Part shown: positions 1 to 6,377 of the stretch, piece by piece | Layout: the number at the start of each line of letters is the position of its first letter | How positions within the stretch are numbered: position 1 is the first letter of the stretch | Assembly (NCBI GenBank): GCA_012033095.1 | Contig: JAAUPO010000061.1 | Span: 1-8,714, forward strand | From: Synechococcaceae cyanobacterium RL_1_2 | Lineage (GTDB): Bacteria > Cyanobacteriota > Cyanobacteriia > Cyanobacteriales > JAAUPO01 | Length of the DNA stretch: 8,714 nt | Direction of reading: 5' to 3' | Notes under the pieces: model-generated | What the model was told of the DNA's origin: nothing | The model's database searches: none | Seen by the model: only the letters and a program-made list of their open reading frames with translations | Made by a program: the position numbers and the translations under genes

Positions 1-72
1 GATGTTTGGGGACAATGGTTCAAGCAAGTCCCCAAAATTTGGGGGATTTAGGGGACTTGGGGCGTAAGTCCT
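1..72 (+). repeat. Interspersed repeat, copy A (right end, cut by window edge)
   Basis: This stretch aligns along its whole length with the right half of the complete repeat at 4270-4388 (about 69 bp there, from 4320), with roughly four of five bases matching by eye. Both end in the same 11-mer, gcgtaagtcct, here at 62-72. The left end lies outside the window. Inside, caagtcccc (25-33) and ggggacttg (51-59) form a perfect 9-bp inverted repeat with a nested near-palindrome of cccaaa and tttggg, so a single strand would fold into a long hairpin. Repeats with this 'tttgggggattta' core are, as far as I recall, common in cyanobacterial genomes. It contains no reading frame of note. Confidence 0.75.
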
Positions 73-114
73 AGGTCATCAACAGTTATACCAAATCCGC
101 CTAGTAGCATAAGG

Positions 115-148
115 CAATTGTTGAAGCCATTAATATCAGCAACAATTG
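115..148. other. Perfect 9-bp inverted repeat (hairpin)
   Basis: caattgttg (115-123) and caacaattg (140-148) are exact reverse complements around a 16-nt AT-rich loop. The site lies about 190 bp beyond the stop of the small minus-strand gene at 340-594, between that gene and repeat copy A. No clear T run follows in either direction, so I do not call it a terminator. The rest of 73-339 holds one HIP1 octamer (232-239) and nothing else I can support. Confidence 0.4.
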
Positions 149-339
149 GGATAAAGATTATTTTCCCATACTAAACAAAACGATTTTGGGACTAAACCCC
201 TCCAGCCCTGTATCTTTTTTACGTTAAGAGGGCGATCGCGGTCGATCTGTGTCACTAATCATCGGGACTAGGGCTATCTTGATCTAAATTTCTTGGGAGT
301 GCTAACGATCCCAGACCGTCATCACTCCATAGGAAGGAT

Positions 340-594
340 TTAACTAGGAAAACGGCATAGTTCATCTCGGTGAACGATCGCTTCCCCTTGGGAAGGAATC
401 CAGGCGACCCACTGTTGATCATCATGGGGACAGAGAATTAGAGCAAACTCTTCCTCATCATTGGCCAGTTTGACCCAATCCTGACGGACATAGGGATCAA
501 AGGGATGGTCAACGGCGACAGGGCACATGGGAATCGAACTTAAATCTAAATGGTTGTCCGTATTAGTAGCGGCCATCATAGTGGAATTAACCAT
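340..594 (-). CDS. Small acidic protein of unknown function, 84 aa
   Basis: I do not recognise this family. The predicted protein is acidic and soluble, with no signal peptide or membrane segment. Its first 20 or so residues are low-complexity and polar (MVNSTMMAATNTDN...). The remainder looks like a small globular domain with several aromatic residues (HPFDPYVRQDW, QQWVAWIPS) and an acidic stretch (NDEEE). The start is well supported: AGGAGT (plus-strand 605-610) lies 10 nt upstream of the ATG, the best ribosome binding site in the window. The gene stands alone. The next gene on the same strand ends almost 470 bp upstream. A palindrome (634-648) and a 10-bp tandem repeat (666-685) lie in its upstream region, so it may be individually regulated (inference). 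Coding status rests on the ribosome binding site and a protein-like composition, not on homology. Confidence 0.6.
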   Translation of the reverse strand: MVNSTMMAATNTDNHLDLSSIPMCPVAVDHPFDPYVRQDWVKLANDEEEFALILCPHDDQQWVAWIPSQGEAIVHRDELCRFPS

Positions 595-604
595 GGTCTT
601 GTTT

Positions 605-610
605 ACTCCT
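605..610 (-). promoter_or_regulatory. Ribosome binding site of the 84-aa gene
   Basis: On the minus strand this reads AGGAGT, a near-ideal Shine-Dalgarno sequence, with 10 nt to the ATG whose complement is at 592-594. It fixes the start of the 84-aa protein and is one of the main reasons to accept that short gene. The other genes in this window have weak or no such site. Confidence 0.7.
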
Positions 611-616
611 ATCGAT

Positions 617-685
617 ACTTATTGCTTGCTAAATTATTTTCAAAATAAGTGTCCCGAAAGTACCTAAAAATGCTCAAAAATGCTC
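617..685 (-). promoter_or_regulatory. Candidate operator region: nested palindromes plus 10-bp tandem repeat
   Basis: Three elements crowd the region just upstream of the 84-aa gene. There is a perfect palindrome ttatttt-c-aaaataa (634-648). It lies within a wider inverted pair, acttatt (617-623) and aataagt (644-650). Further upstream are two exact head-to-tail copies of aaaaatgctc (666-675 and 676-685). On the minus strand the palindrome gives AATAATTT, a possible -10 element about 40-50 bp before the ATG, so a protein bound there could block transcription. The tandem unit repeats once per DNA turn, as expected for side-by-side binding of a dimeric regulator. No named regulator is implied by the sequence. 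Confidence 0.35.
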
Positions 686-930
686 AAAAGTAAATTCCAA
701 CAGCACCTTAAAGATTGATTTTAGGTCTAGGCAACCCCTGCACAAGCGTCATCCTGGTCTAGATATAGGGAATGAATCTAGTTAAGCTGCTAATTTATGG
801 AGCAAATCCTGATAAATTCAGGCCTATCCCCTTTACTTGGCAGCCATAAGTTGTGAAATTGCTATGGCTAGGATGTGATCCCCATGGTGTAATTCAGGCG
901 ATCGCTGATCTAGATTTAAACCAAGGCAGT

Positions 931-961
931 GATTCAACGAAACCACTAGTCCGGTTGAATC
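931..961. other. Perfect 8-bp inverted repeat (hairpin)
   Basis: gattcaac (931-938) and gttgaatc (954-961) pair perfectly around a 15-nt loop. A second, overlapping small stem is possible between aatcc at the end of this arm and ggatt about 8 nt further on. The site lies about 100 bp past the stop of the minus-strand glycosyltransferase, so on that strand it could act as a 3' end structure. Only a weak T-rich stretch follows, so a terminator call is not justified. Confidence 0.3.
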
Positions 962-1062
962 CTAGCCCCTGGGATTAACGAGATCCGCGCCTACTTATTT
1001 TTCTCAATTATGTATTAATTGCTACAAAAATCGGATTTTCTTGATAAATTGTTATGAAATGC

Positions 1063-2455
1063 CTACCCAACATGGACAGTTTTGACCCATTTGAGTTGTT
1101 TTTGGCGGATGGCCATGCGCAGAGTAATGAAGGGAATAATTATCACCCAATGGAGAAGATAGATAAAACAACGGGTTGTGTTTTGGAGCTTGCGAAGGAA
1201 GGGGTTGGCCTTACTCCCTGGCTGTTGGCAATCAAATCTATCTAAGCCTTGCCAAATAGCAACAAAGGAAAAGAGAAAAATTAAAATATTGATGGGCCCT
1301 AGCATCGGTAAACGATGGTTAATGATCGCCATGGTTATATCAGGAATGGTGGCGGTAGGGACAAGGTATTGCATCACCATAAAAAAGGTCATATCTGCTT
1401 TTTTATTGAAGCCCAAGGGTTTGGTTAAAATCAAACGCCAATAGTCGAGATACCTCTGGAAGCCTCCTTCTGCCCACCGATTACGCTGATGCCAAAGCGC
1501 AATGGGAGCGGTTACGCCCTCTTCTTCGACGGCGTTTTCCCCAACAAAGGCGATCTGCCAATCGTCTAGATGTAAACGGACAGATAAATCAAGGTCATCG
1601 GTGATGGTTTGCTCATTCCAGCCCCCACAACGGTAGAGGGCACTACAGCGAATAAATTGGCCATTGCCCCGTAATTCCCCAATGCCCCCTAAACCAATGC
1701 GCTGCTGTTGCCAGTAGGCATCAAAGGCCATTTCCGTATGTTGGCCCTTTGTGAGGAAGTTGACTGGGCGATTAATAATGGTTTTACGCATCTGCACCGC
1801 TCCGACTTTTGCTGTTTGGAACAGGGGGATTACTTGTTGGAGCATGGTGGGTTGTACCTGGGCATCGGCATCAAACACCCCAATAAATTCTCCGGTGATT
1901 TTAGCCATGACATCATTTAAGGCTCCACATTTCCCGCCGCCGGCCTGGGGGGGCCGGTGTAATACTTTGAGTTGGGGGTATTGGCTTTGGAGTTGATCTA
2001 AAACTTCTCCGGTGCGATCGCTACTACCATCGTTAATGATCCACACTTCGTATTGTTCGACAGGATAATCTAAGTTACAGAGATTATTCACCAGGCGGCC
2101 CATCACTGCTTCTTCATTTTTGGCGGATACTAATAAGGAAACCTGGGATAGGTTGTTAAAGCTGAAGCCTCGATCGCGGCGGGTGGAGTCGTCTCCGGTG
2201 ATGCGGCAATTAAACGCAGGATATGCCCTAGCATCATGGCGCGATCGCGTACACTAGGTATTCAGCCCAGGGAAATTGATATAACCCCACCACCATTAAC
2301 CAGAGGGCCATTAGCACTAAAGCCGCTTTGAGCCGCCGGCCTCCAATGCCCTTAAAAAAATAGTCATTGATATTAGCCCTCGACCAATCAGGAAGTAAAT
2401 CCTTAACGTCTTGTTCCGGGAGGGAAGAATGTTCGGGCCAATGGTTATCTGCCAT
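1063..2455 (-). pseudogene. mgdA: Beta-monoglucosyldiacylglycerol synthase (Sll1377-like GT2), two frameshifts
   Basis: This family transfers glucose from UDP-glucose to diacylglycerol, the first step of cyanobacterial galactolipid synthesis for thylakoid membranes. The N-terminal part (2455 to about 2237) starts MADNHWPE and carries a first membrane segment (KAALVLMALWLMVVGLY). The next about 25 residues, including the membrane-like AMMLGHILRLIAASP, continue in a second frame. From about 2170 the catalytic domain runs in a third frame: VSLLVSAKNEEAV, DGSSDRT, the metal-binding FDADAQV, ITDDLDL and the QRNRWAEGG motif of processive-type GT2 enzymes. Two or three membrane segments follow, with the family-like end KWVKTVHVG. 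Each frame change equals one missing base, near 2236-2242 and between about 2150 and 2200. Repaired length is about 464 aa, close to the roughly 480 aa of Sll1377. The GTG/ATG near 2106 is internal, not a start. Either the gene is freshly broken or the sequence contains two base-call deletions. Confidence 0.85.
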
Positions 2456-2566
2456 GGTGTTTGTGATTACAGGTCGTTAAAAAGTCGATGGTAAAAGATG
2501 GAAACAGGTAAAGGGTTAGGCTGTACGGGGAACCCTCAACCTCAACCGGCGTTAGGTTGCAGTCAG
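2456..2566. other. Intergenic gap with small inverted repeat
   Basis: This 111-bp gap separates two minus-strand genes, so it would hold the 3' end of the 101-aa gene and the leader of the glycosyltransferase. caacct (2537-2542) and aggttg (2554-2559) form a perfect 6-bp stem about 8 bp past the stop of the 101-aa gene. No T run follows on the minus strand. I see no strong ribosome binding site before the ATG at 2455. Confidence 0.3.
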
Positions 2567-2872
2567 TTAATGTTTCGGGCCATTCGTTGGGACTAAAGGG
2601 GATACCCCACTGGTTTGATGGGCAATGAGAGCTTGGGCCCGATCGGGATCTTCGGTAATTAATTGTAAAAAAGCTTGTTCTTCCATCCCTGCGATCGCTG
2701 CATAAAAAGCGACTTCCCCCATAATGCGATCGCGGGATTGGCGTAGATACATCGACAAACAGTGGTGAGCTTGGGTTTCCAGGTTTCGGCCAGTACGAAA
2801 AAAACTTAAGGCACTGAGGAGGGCCTGTTCATAGGGGGCAAGGGGTTTGAGAGAGAGGCCTTTTGCTTCCAT
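2567..2872 (-). CDS. Small helical protein of unknown function, 101 aa
   Basis: I do not recognise this family. Starting at the ATG whose complement is 2870-2872 gives MEAKGLSLKPLAPYEQALLS and 101 residues. The protein is mostly alpha-helical in composition. Its centre carries basic and aromatic residues (FFRTGRN, MYLRQSRDRIMGEVAFYAA), followed by an acidic helix (GMEEQAFLQLITEDPDRAQALI). It has no signal peptide or membrane helix and only one cysteine. The same frame stays open upstream to 2956, but that longer form would overlap the divergent gene starting at 2942 and would add an odd Lys/Phe/Leu-rich leader, so I prefer the shorter start. No good ribosome binding site is visible. It lies upstream of the glycosyltransferase on the same strand with a 111-bp gap, so co-transcription is possible but unproven. 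Confidence 0.6.
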   Translation of the reverse strand: MEAKGLSLKPLAPYEQALLSALSFFRTGRNLETQAHHCLSMYLRQSRDRIMGEVAFYAAIAGMEEQAFLQLITEDPDRAQALIAHQTSGVSPLVPTNGPKH

Positions 2873-2941
2873 GCTGTCGGTTACAATCAGTAATAATTTC
2901 TTAATAAAATTAAACTTAACGTTCAGTTTTCTTATTATTAC
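2873..2941. promoter_or_regulatory. Divergent promoter region
   Basis: This AT-rich 69-bp gap separates the 101-aa gene (leftward) from the desaturase/SDR gene (rightward). Both promoters must lie here or inside the 5' ends of the genes. Several AT-rich stretches could serve as -10 elements (for example ataataattt and tattatta), but none has a convincing -35 partner, so I assign no exact site. Neither start has a recognisable Shine-Dalgarno sequence. Such tight divergence often means shared control, which is inference here. Confidence 0.35.
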
Positions 2942-4145
2942 ATGGCCACTCTCCAAATTTCTCTGGCGATCCTCGGTTCGGTGTTATGGGTTGAATTAAT
3001 CCGGGATAGTTACCATACCCTATGCCATTACGTTCCCGCTTTAGGTAGGGGCCATAATTGGCACCATCGAGTTTTTAAACCGGATTTATCGGTAACGGAT
3101 CCAGAAATTTATAAAAAAGCCCATTGGTATAACGATGTGCCGGAAGCGTTGGTGATGTTGGCGTGTAGTTTTTTATTGTGGCCGATCGCCATCGGTGTCG
3201 GGCTAGAGTATCCCTGGGTGATTTTTGCTGGTTCAATTTATACCACGGGGTTTTTATTGACGGCGATCGGTCGAGGTCTAGGTATTCCGGGGATAGAGGA
3301 AGCCACCGACATTACCCATCGGCAGGGGATCTTTGAGGAGCTACCCGGAAATTTTTTAGTGAACCGGACTTACCATTGGCGGCATCATTTTGATAACCAA
3401 AATGCTTATTTTTGCGGCATGTTTACCCTGTTCGATCGCGTCATGGGAACGGCCCTATCCCTCAAAGGAAAAAAATTGCAGTAACCGGAGCTAGTGGGAC
3501 GTTGGGTCAAGCGTTGATCAAAGAATTGAGCCGTAGAGAAGCCAAGGTTATTGCCCTTACTTCTTCCCCCCAAACCCAGTTATGGGATCATGGTGGTAAT
3601 GCGATCGAAACAATTACTTGGCAAACCGGCCAGGAGGCCGAATTACTAACCCATTTAGAAAAGGTCGATATCCTATTACTCAACCATGGCATTAATGTCC
3701 ACGATCGCCGGGATGCGGACGCGATCGAAGCTTCCTACGACATCAATACCTTTTCTAGTTGGCGGTTGATGAATTTATTTTTACCACCGTCAAATCCAAT
3801 AAAGATAAGGCGAGAAAAGAGATCTGGGTCAATACTTCCGAAGCTGAAGTTAACCCCGCCTTTAGTCCCCTATACGAATTAAGTAAGCGATCGCTAGGGG
3901 ATTTAGTGACCCTAGCCCGTTTAGATGCCCCGATCGTGATCAGAAAATTAATCCTGGGCCCGTTTAAAAGTAACCTTAACCCCGTGGGAGTCATGGGAGC
4001 TAATTGGGTAGCCCGCCAAATTATTAACCTCGCCCAACGGGATTTTCGCACCATCATTGTTACCATTAATCCCCTTACCTTTATCTTCATGCCCATCAAG
4101 GAGCTAGCGGTAGGGTTATATTTTCGTTGGTTCACTAAAGCTTAA
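2942..4145 (+). pseudogene. Bifunctional sterol desaturase/short-chain dehydrogenase, two frameshifts
   Basis: Cyanobacteria have a fused protein with an N-terminal fatty-acid-hydroxylase-type desaturase and a C-terminal Rossmann dehydrogenase; substrate unknown to me. The desaturase part (2942 to about 3470) has membrane segments and the di-iron histidine clusters YHTLCH (HX3H), HNWHH and HWRHH (both HX2HH). The dehydrogenase follows directly in another frame: nucleotide-binding TGASGTLG, LLLNHGI in place of NNAG, then in a third frame NTSEAEV with the catalytic serine and YELSK, the YxxxK motif. The first shift falls in the A7 run 3469-3475, where one more A restores KGKKIAVTGASG. The second falls in the T5 run 3778-3782, where one more T restores LFFTTVKSN. 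The repaired protein is about 401 aa, the length I expect for the fusion. As written, translation stops at 3484 and gives a desaturase of 180 aa with no dehydrogenase. Confidence 0.85.
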
Positions 4146-4645
4146 ATCAGCAAAATTTGAAGGATCGACACTATCGCGATCGCCCATCGGATTCCGTCGG
4201 TTCAACCATAGCCAGATCCCTAGGGATAGGTCAACTTAGAGGCTGCAGATAAAGTCAATTAACTCTATCAGGACTTACGCAAAAATTTGGATTCTGTCCT
4301 GGGAACCATACTGTTTTGGGACGTTGGGGACAATCGTTCAAGTAAGTCCACCAACTTTGGGGATTTAGGGGGCTTGGGCGTAAGTCCTAAGCGTTAAAAC
4401 GCTGATCCTGAGCCAGGTTCAGAAAATATAGTTTTAAACTAAAATCCTTAGCTCACAAGAGTTTTAGGCTTAAATGATGACAGTCTCTAGGCTCTTTTTT
4501 CAATTTTCACTCTGTTCGGAGTATTGATTATTGCCAAATAAAAAAATTAGGTAGTCCTATACAGGTAAGGAGCAGGAAGCTTAAATCGATTGATAAGCAA
4601 TTATCCTAGGTCTAAATATCCTTACCGCTTTAGCACTCCCAAAAA
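4146..4645. other. 500-bp gene-free stretch between convergent genes
   Basis: The desaturase/SDR gene and the minus-strand sapC-like gene both end into this stretch. It holds a HIP1 octamer (4176-4183), a perfect 12-bp palindrome atccctagggat (4216-4227), the complete repeat at 4270-4388, and a perfect 6-bp hairpin, agcgtt-aa-aacgct (4390-4403), directly beside the repeat's right end. A T6 run at about 4495 has no matching upstream stem, so I do not call a terminator. About 4410-4645 shows nothing I can name. Confidence 0.5.
4270..4388 (+). mobile_element. MITE-like repeat, copy B (complete, 119 bp)
   Basis: The element is bounded by perfect 11-bp terminal inverted repeats: aggacttacgc (4270-4280) and gcgtaagtcct (4378-4388). 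It carries no reading frame. Its right half matches copy A (1-72), and its last about 45 bp match copy C (8527-8591). Small size, terminal inverted repeats, no coding capacity and several copies are the marks of a MITE, a non-autonomous element moved by a transposase encoded elsewhere. No clear target-site duplication is visible (left flank ...ctctatc, right flank aagcgtt), so the insertion may be old or the true ends slightly different. I cannot assign the parent IS family. Confidence 0.65.
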
Positions 4646-5371
4646 TTACAACCCCATGTGTTTAATCACATAGTCAAAGTGGGCCATGGAATGGAGGTGC
4701 AAATAAATTAGTTCCAGCATGTCATTGTTAAATAATTCATGAACCCGATCGCGGTCTAGGGCCTGAAACCTATCGCGATCGATGCTCATAAAACCATCTA
4801 GGGCCATGGTTTGGCCGGAGGATAGTTTAATATCCGCTTTCCTAGGGGTGAGGAGTTCGAGGGTTTGTAAATGCTGACAAAAAGCCTGGGTCGGTTCATA
4901 TTGGGCTTGAAAATTATTAATAAAATCCATGGCACCCTGGAGAAACGCAGTTGGGGATTCCCTCTCATCAAATAGTTTGTGGCCTTGATTTTGTTGGTTA
5001 AACCCCCTAAAACTTTGATCGATACTTAGGGTTAGGGTTTTACCTTCGTCCTGGCTACGGTAAATAAAGGGATAACGGCGCACAAAGGCAGGAATATAGG
5101 GCACAGACCATGTACCATCCTGGTTGACGTAAATATTTTCATCGCCACGCACCCCCAAAATTACGGCGGGGAACACTCCATTTTCTGTATTTGTACCAGT
5201 AAAAATGATGGGGTAATAGTGGGCCAACTGTTTAAACTCGATCGCCATCACCGGCACAGAATTCGTTTTTTGAGCAAAGAAATAATCCTTACCCATCTCG
5301 ATCGACCAATCACGATGCTCTTCTTGGGAGAGGGAAACGATGTTTTCGTAGAAAAGCATTTGTTTAACCAT
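4646..5371 (-). CDS. SapC family protein, 241 aa
   Basis: The protein matches the SapC family throughout: an N-terminal part with LSQEEHRDWSIEMGKDYFFA followed by NSVPVMAIEF and the conserved YPIIFTG, then FPAVILGVRGDENIYV, the aromatic YIPAFVRRYPFIY block and a C-terminal helical part. Length is typical for the family. The name comes from a Campylobacter surface-layer locus, but the biochemical role of the family is not established, and I see no signal peptide or catalytic motif. The frame is intact, unlike the other long genes here. It stands alone on the minus strand, convergent with the desaturase/SDR gene and divergent from the jag operon. Start: ATG at 5371 gives MVKQMLFYENI. The methionine at codon 5 is an alternative. 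No clear ribosome binding site marks either. No secretion genes are nearby to support a surface-layer role. Confidence 0.8.
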   Translation of the reverse strand: MVKQMLFYENIVSLSQEEHRDWSIEMGKDYFFAQKTNSVPVMAIEFKQLAHYYPIIFTGTNTENGVFPAVILGVRGDENIYVNQDGTWSVPYIPAFVRRYPFIYRSQDEGKTLTLSIDQSFRGFNQQNQGHKLFDERESPTAFLQGAMDFINNFQAQYEPTQAFCQHLQTLELLTPRKADIKLSSGQTMALDGFMSIDRDRFQALDRDRVHELFNNDMLELIYLHLHSMAHFDYVIKHMGL

Positions 5372-5851
5372 AGGTCATGGGGATGGGGAACAAGTATGAA
5401 GGGATAAATGATTGTGAATAATCTAGGAATTATACAAACAATGGCTAATTTAATTCCTCGTTATGGTTAACTCCGCTCAACAAACTTCAACCAAAATCTT
5501 CTCCCTAGCGATAGATTGCCCTGAGCTACCCTCCGCTATTCCTTGTCAATCCGTGCTAGAAACATTAACCCAAAGTGCTAGGATGGTGAAGAACATTGAT
5601 CGATCGCTTAAACTAATTCAATCAAATCCAATCCATCCAATCTAATCAGCTCCAGTCAGCTCCCAGTTTAATGATGAAATAATGATAGTAAAGGTTTAAG
5701 CCGATCGCGGTGATCAATCAATCTTAAACCAAAGTATGGTTATGGTAGATGTTAGCGGTGGTAGGTTGAACATAGTTAAAGCACCAGGGAAATCCATTAA
5801 AGTTAGATTTTGATTTGAGATCAATTCAGTGAATCCATAACGTGAGTAATT
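5372..5851. other. 480-bp stretch without a supported gene; holds the jag operon promoter
   Basis: The region separates the divergent sapC-like gene and jag. A 60-codon plus-strand frame (5463-5645) is open, but it has no ribosome binding site, an uninformative composition and ends in a simple stretch built from repeated aatcc-like units (about 5618-5646), so I do not call it. In many cyanobacteria jag follows rnpA and yidC. Here neither is present, so the operon must be driven from a promoter in this stretch. I cannot place its -10 and -35 elements with confidence. Confidence 0.45.
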
Positions 5852-6340
5852 ATGAGTAATAAAATTGAACAAGCCCAACAATGGCTAAACCAGGTGTTAC
5901 CCCAGATGGGGTGTGAAACGTCCGTGGCCATTAGTGAAACGGAGGACGAATATACTGAATCAAAATGGTTATTAATGGACAAAACCAAGCTTAACCCAGA
6001 ACAATTACAAGTATTTTTAGAGCAAGACGCTAAAGCCCTCAATCATTTGCAGTATTTGATGAATATCACCATCAATGTAGATGTTGAGCCGGACGAAAAA
6101 GAAGTATTTACCATCGATTTAGATGACTATCGCCTCAATCACCGTCAGGAACTATTTGCCCGCGCTACCCAGGTGGCAGAGCAGGTACGTACCACCGGAG
6201 AAGAAATTACGATGGAACCCATGTCAGGGATTGATCGGCGGCAAGTCCATCACTTCTTTGCTAAGATTGATGACCTGACCACGGAAAGCCGGGGTTACGA
6301 ACACGATCGTCGGTTAGTTGTTAAACCAGTAGCAGCATAA
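5852..6340 (+). CDS. jag: Jag/KhpB-type RNA-binding protein (KH-like plus R3H), 162 aa
   Basis: Jag (KhpB) proteins bind RNA in the cytoplasm; in Firmicutes they partner KhpA and affect cell elongation and mRNA levels. Here an N-terminal helix (QAQQWLNQVLPQMGC) leads into a KH-like region at about 38-90 (LQYLMNITINV) and then an R3H domain at about 95-160. The R3H motif is R129-x3-H133 within EPMSGIDRRQVHHFF, followed by the conserved ESRGYEHDRRLVV end. The glycine-rich GxxG loop of normal KH domains is not recognisable: the aligned positions read EQDA (57-60). Length matches short cyanobacterial members that lack the Jag-N domain. The ATG at 5852 is the only possible start, because an in-frame stop lies two codons upstream; the site before it (gtgag) is weak. 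It is the first gene of a tight set, with 37 bp to yceD. Confidence 0.85.
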   Translation: MSNKIEQAQQWLNQVLPQMGCETSVAISETEDEYTESKWLLMDKTKLNPEQLQVFLEQDAKALNHLQYLMNITINVDVEPDEKEVFTIDLDDYRLNHRQELFARATQVAEQVRTTGEEITMEPMSGIDRRQVHHFFAKIDDLTTESRGYEHDRRLVVKPVAA

Positions 6341-6359
6341 ACCATCACCATCACCATAC
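6341..6359 (+). repeat. Short tandem repeat accatc, three units
   Basis: Directly after the jag stop codon the 6-bp unit accatc repeats three times (the third is imperfect, accata). It fills half of the 37-bp jag-yceD gap. Such a repeat could change length by slippage and so alter spacing between the two genes, but nothing else supports a regulatory role. Confidence 0.4.
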
Positions 6360-6377
6360 TTATTATCTGTAGGGGCC

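Larger units (their letters stand above)
595..1062. other. 468-bp gene-free stretch
   Basis: The stretch between the 84-aa gene and the end of the glycosyltransferase holds the putative operator elements at 617-685, one HIP1 octamer (899-906) and an 8-bp inverted repeat at 931-961. I see no open frame with a ribosome binding site and no tRNA cloverleaf on either strand. The middle part (about 690-890) shows nothing I can name. A small RNA could be hidden here but nothing specific supports one. Confidence 0.5.

Noticed and set aside
954..966. tRNA T-arm-like ggttgaatcc
   Set aside because: It belongs to the 8-bp inverted repeat, and no acceptor, D or anticodon stems fit around it.
1054..1996. 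Several plus-strand open frames of 60-90 codons across the glycosyltransferase
   Set aside because: They lie opposite a region whose minus strand encodes clear GT2 motifs, and none has a ribosome binding site or a recognisable product.
3755..4135. 126-codon minus-strand frame
   Set aside because: It is opposite the dehydrogenase C-terminal part with the YELSK motif; its own protein is Arg/Ser/Leu-rich shadow sequence.
4485..4500. Possible factor-independent terminator at ctaggctctttttt
   Set aside because: No upstream gagcct-type arm pairs with the sequence before the T run.
5463..5645. 60-codon plus-strand frame starting MVNSAQQTS
   Set aside because: No ribosome binding site, low-information composition, and the 3' part is a simple aatcc-type repeat. 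The shared MVNS start with the 84-aa protein is too short to mean anything.
5821..6042. 73-codon minus-strand frame opposite the start of jag
   Set aside because: Ser/Cys-rich antisense frame with no start signal; jag itself is well supported by its R3H domain.
6344..6358. catcaccatcaccat resembling a His-tag coding sequence
   Set aside because: It lies after the jag stop codon and out of any gene; it is a short natural accatc tandem repeat.
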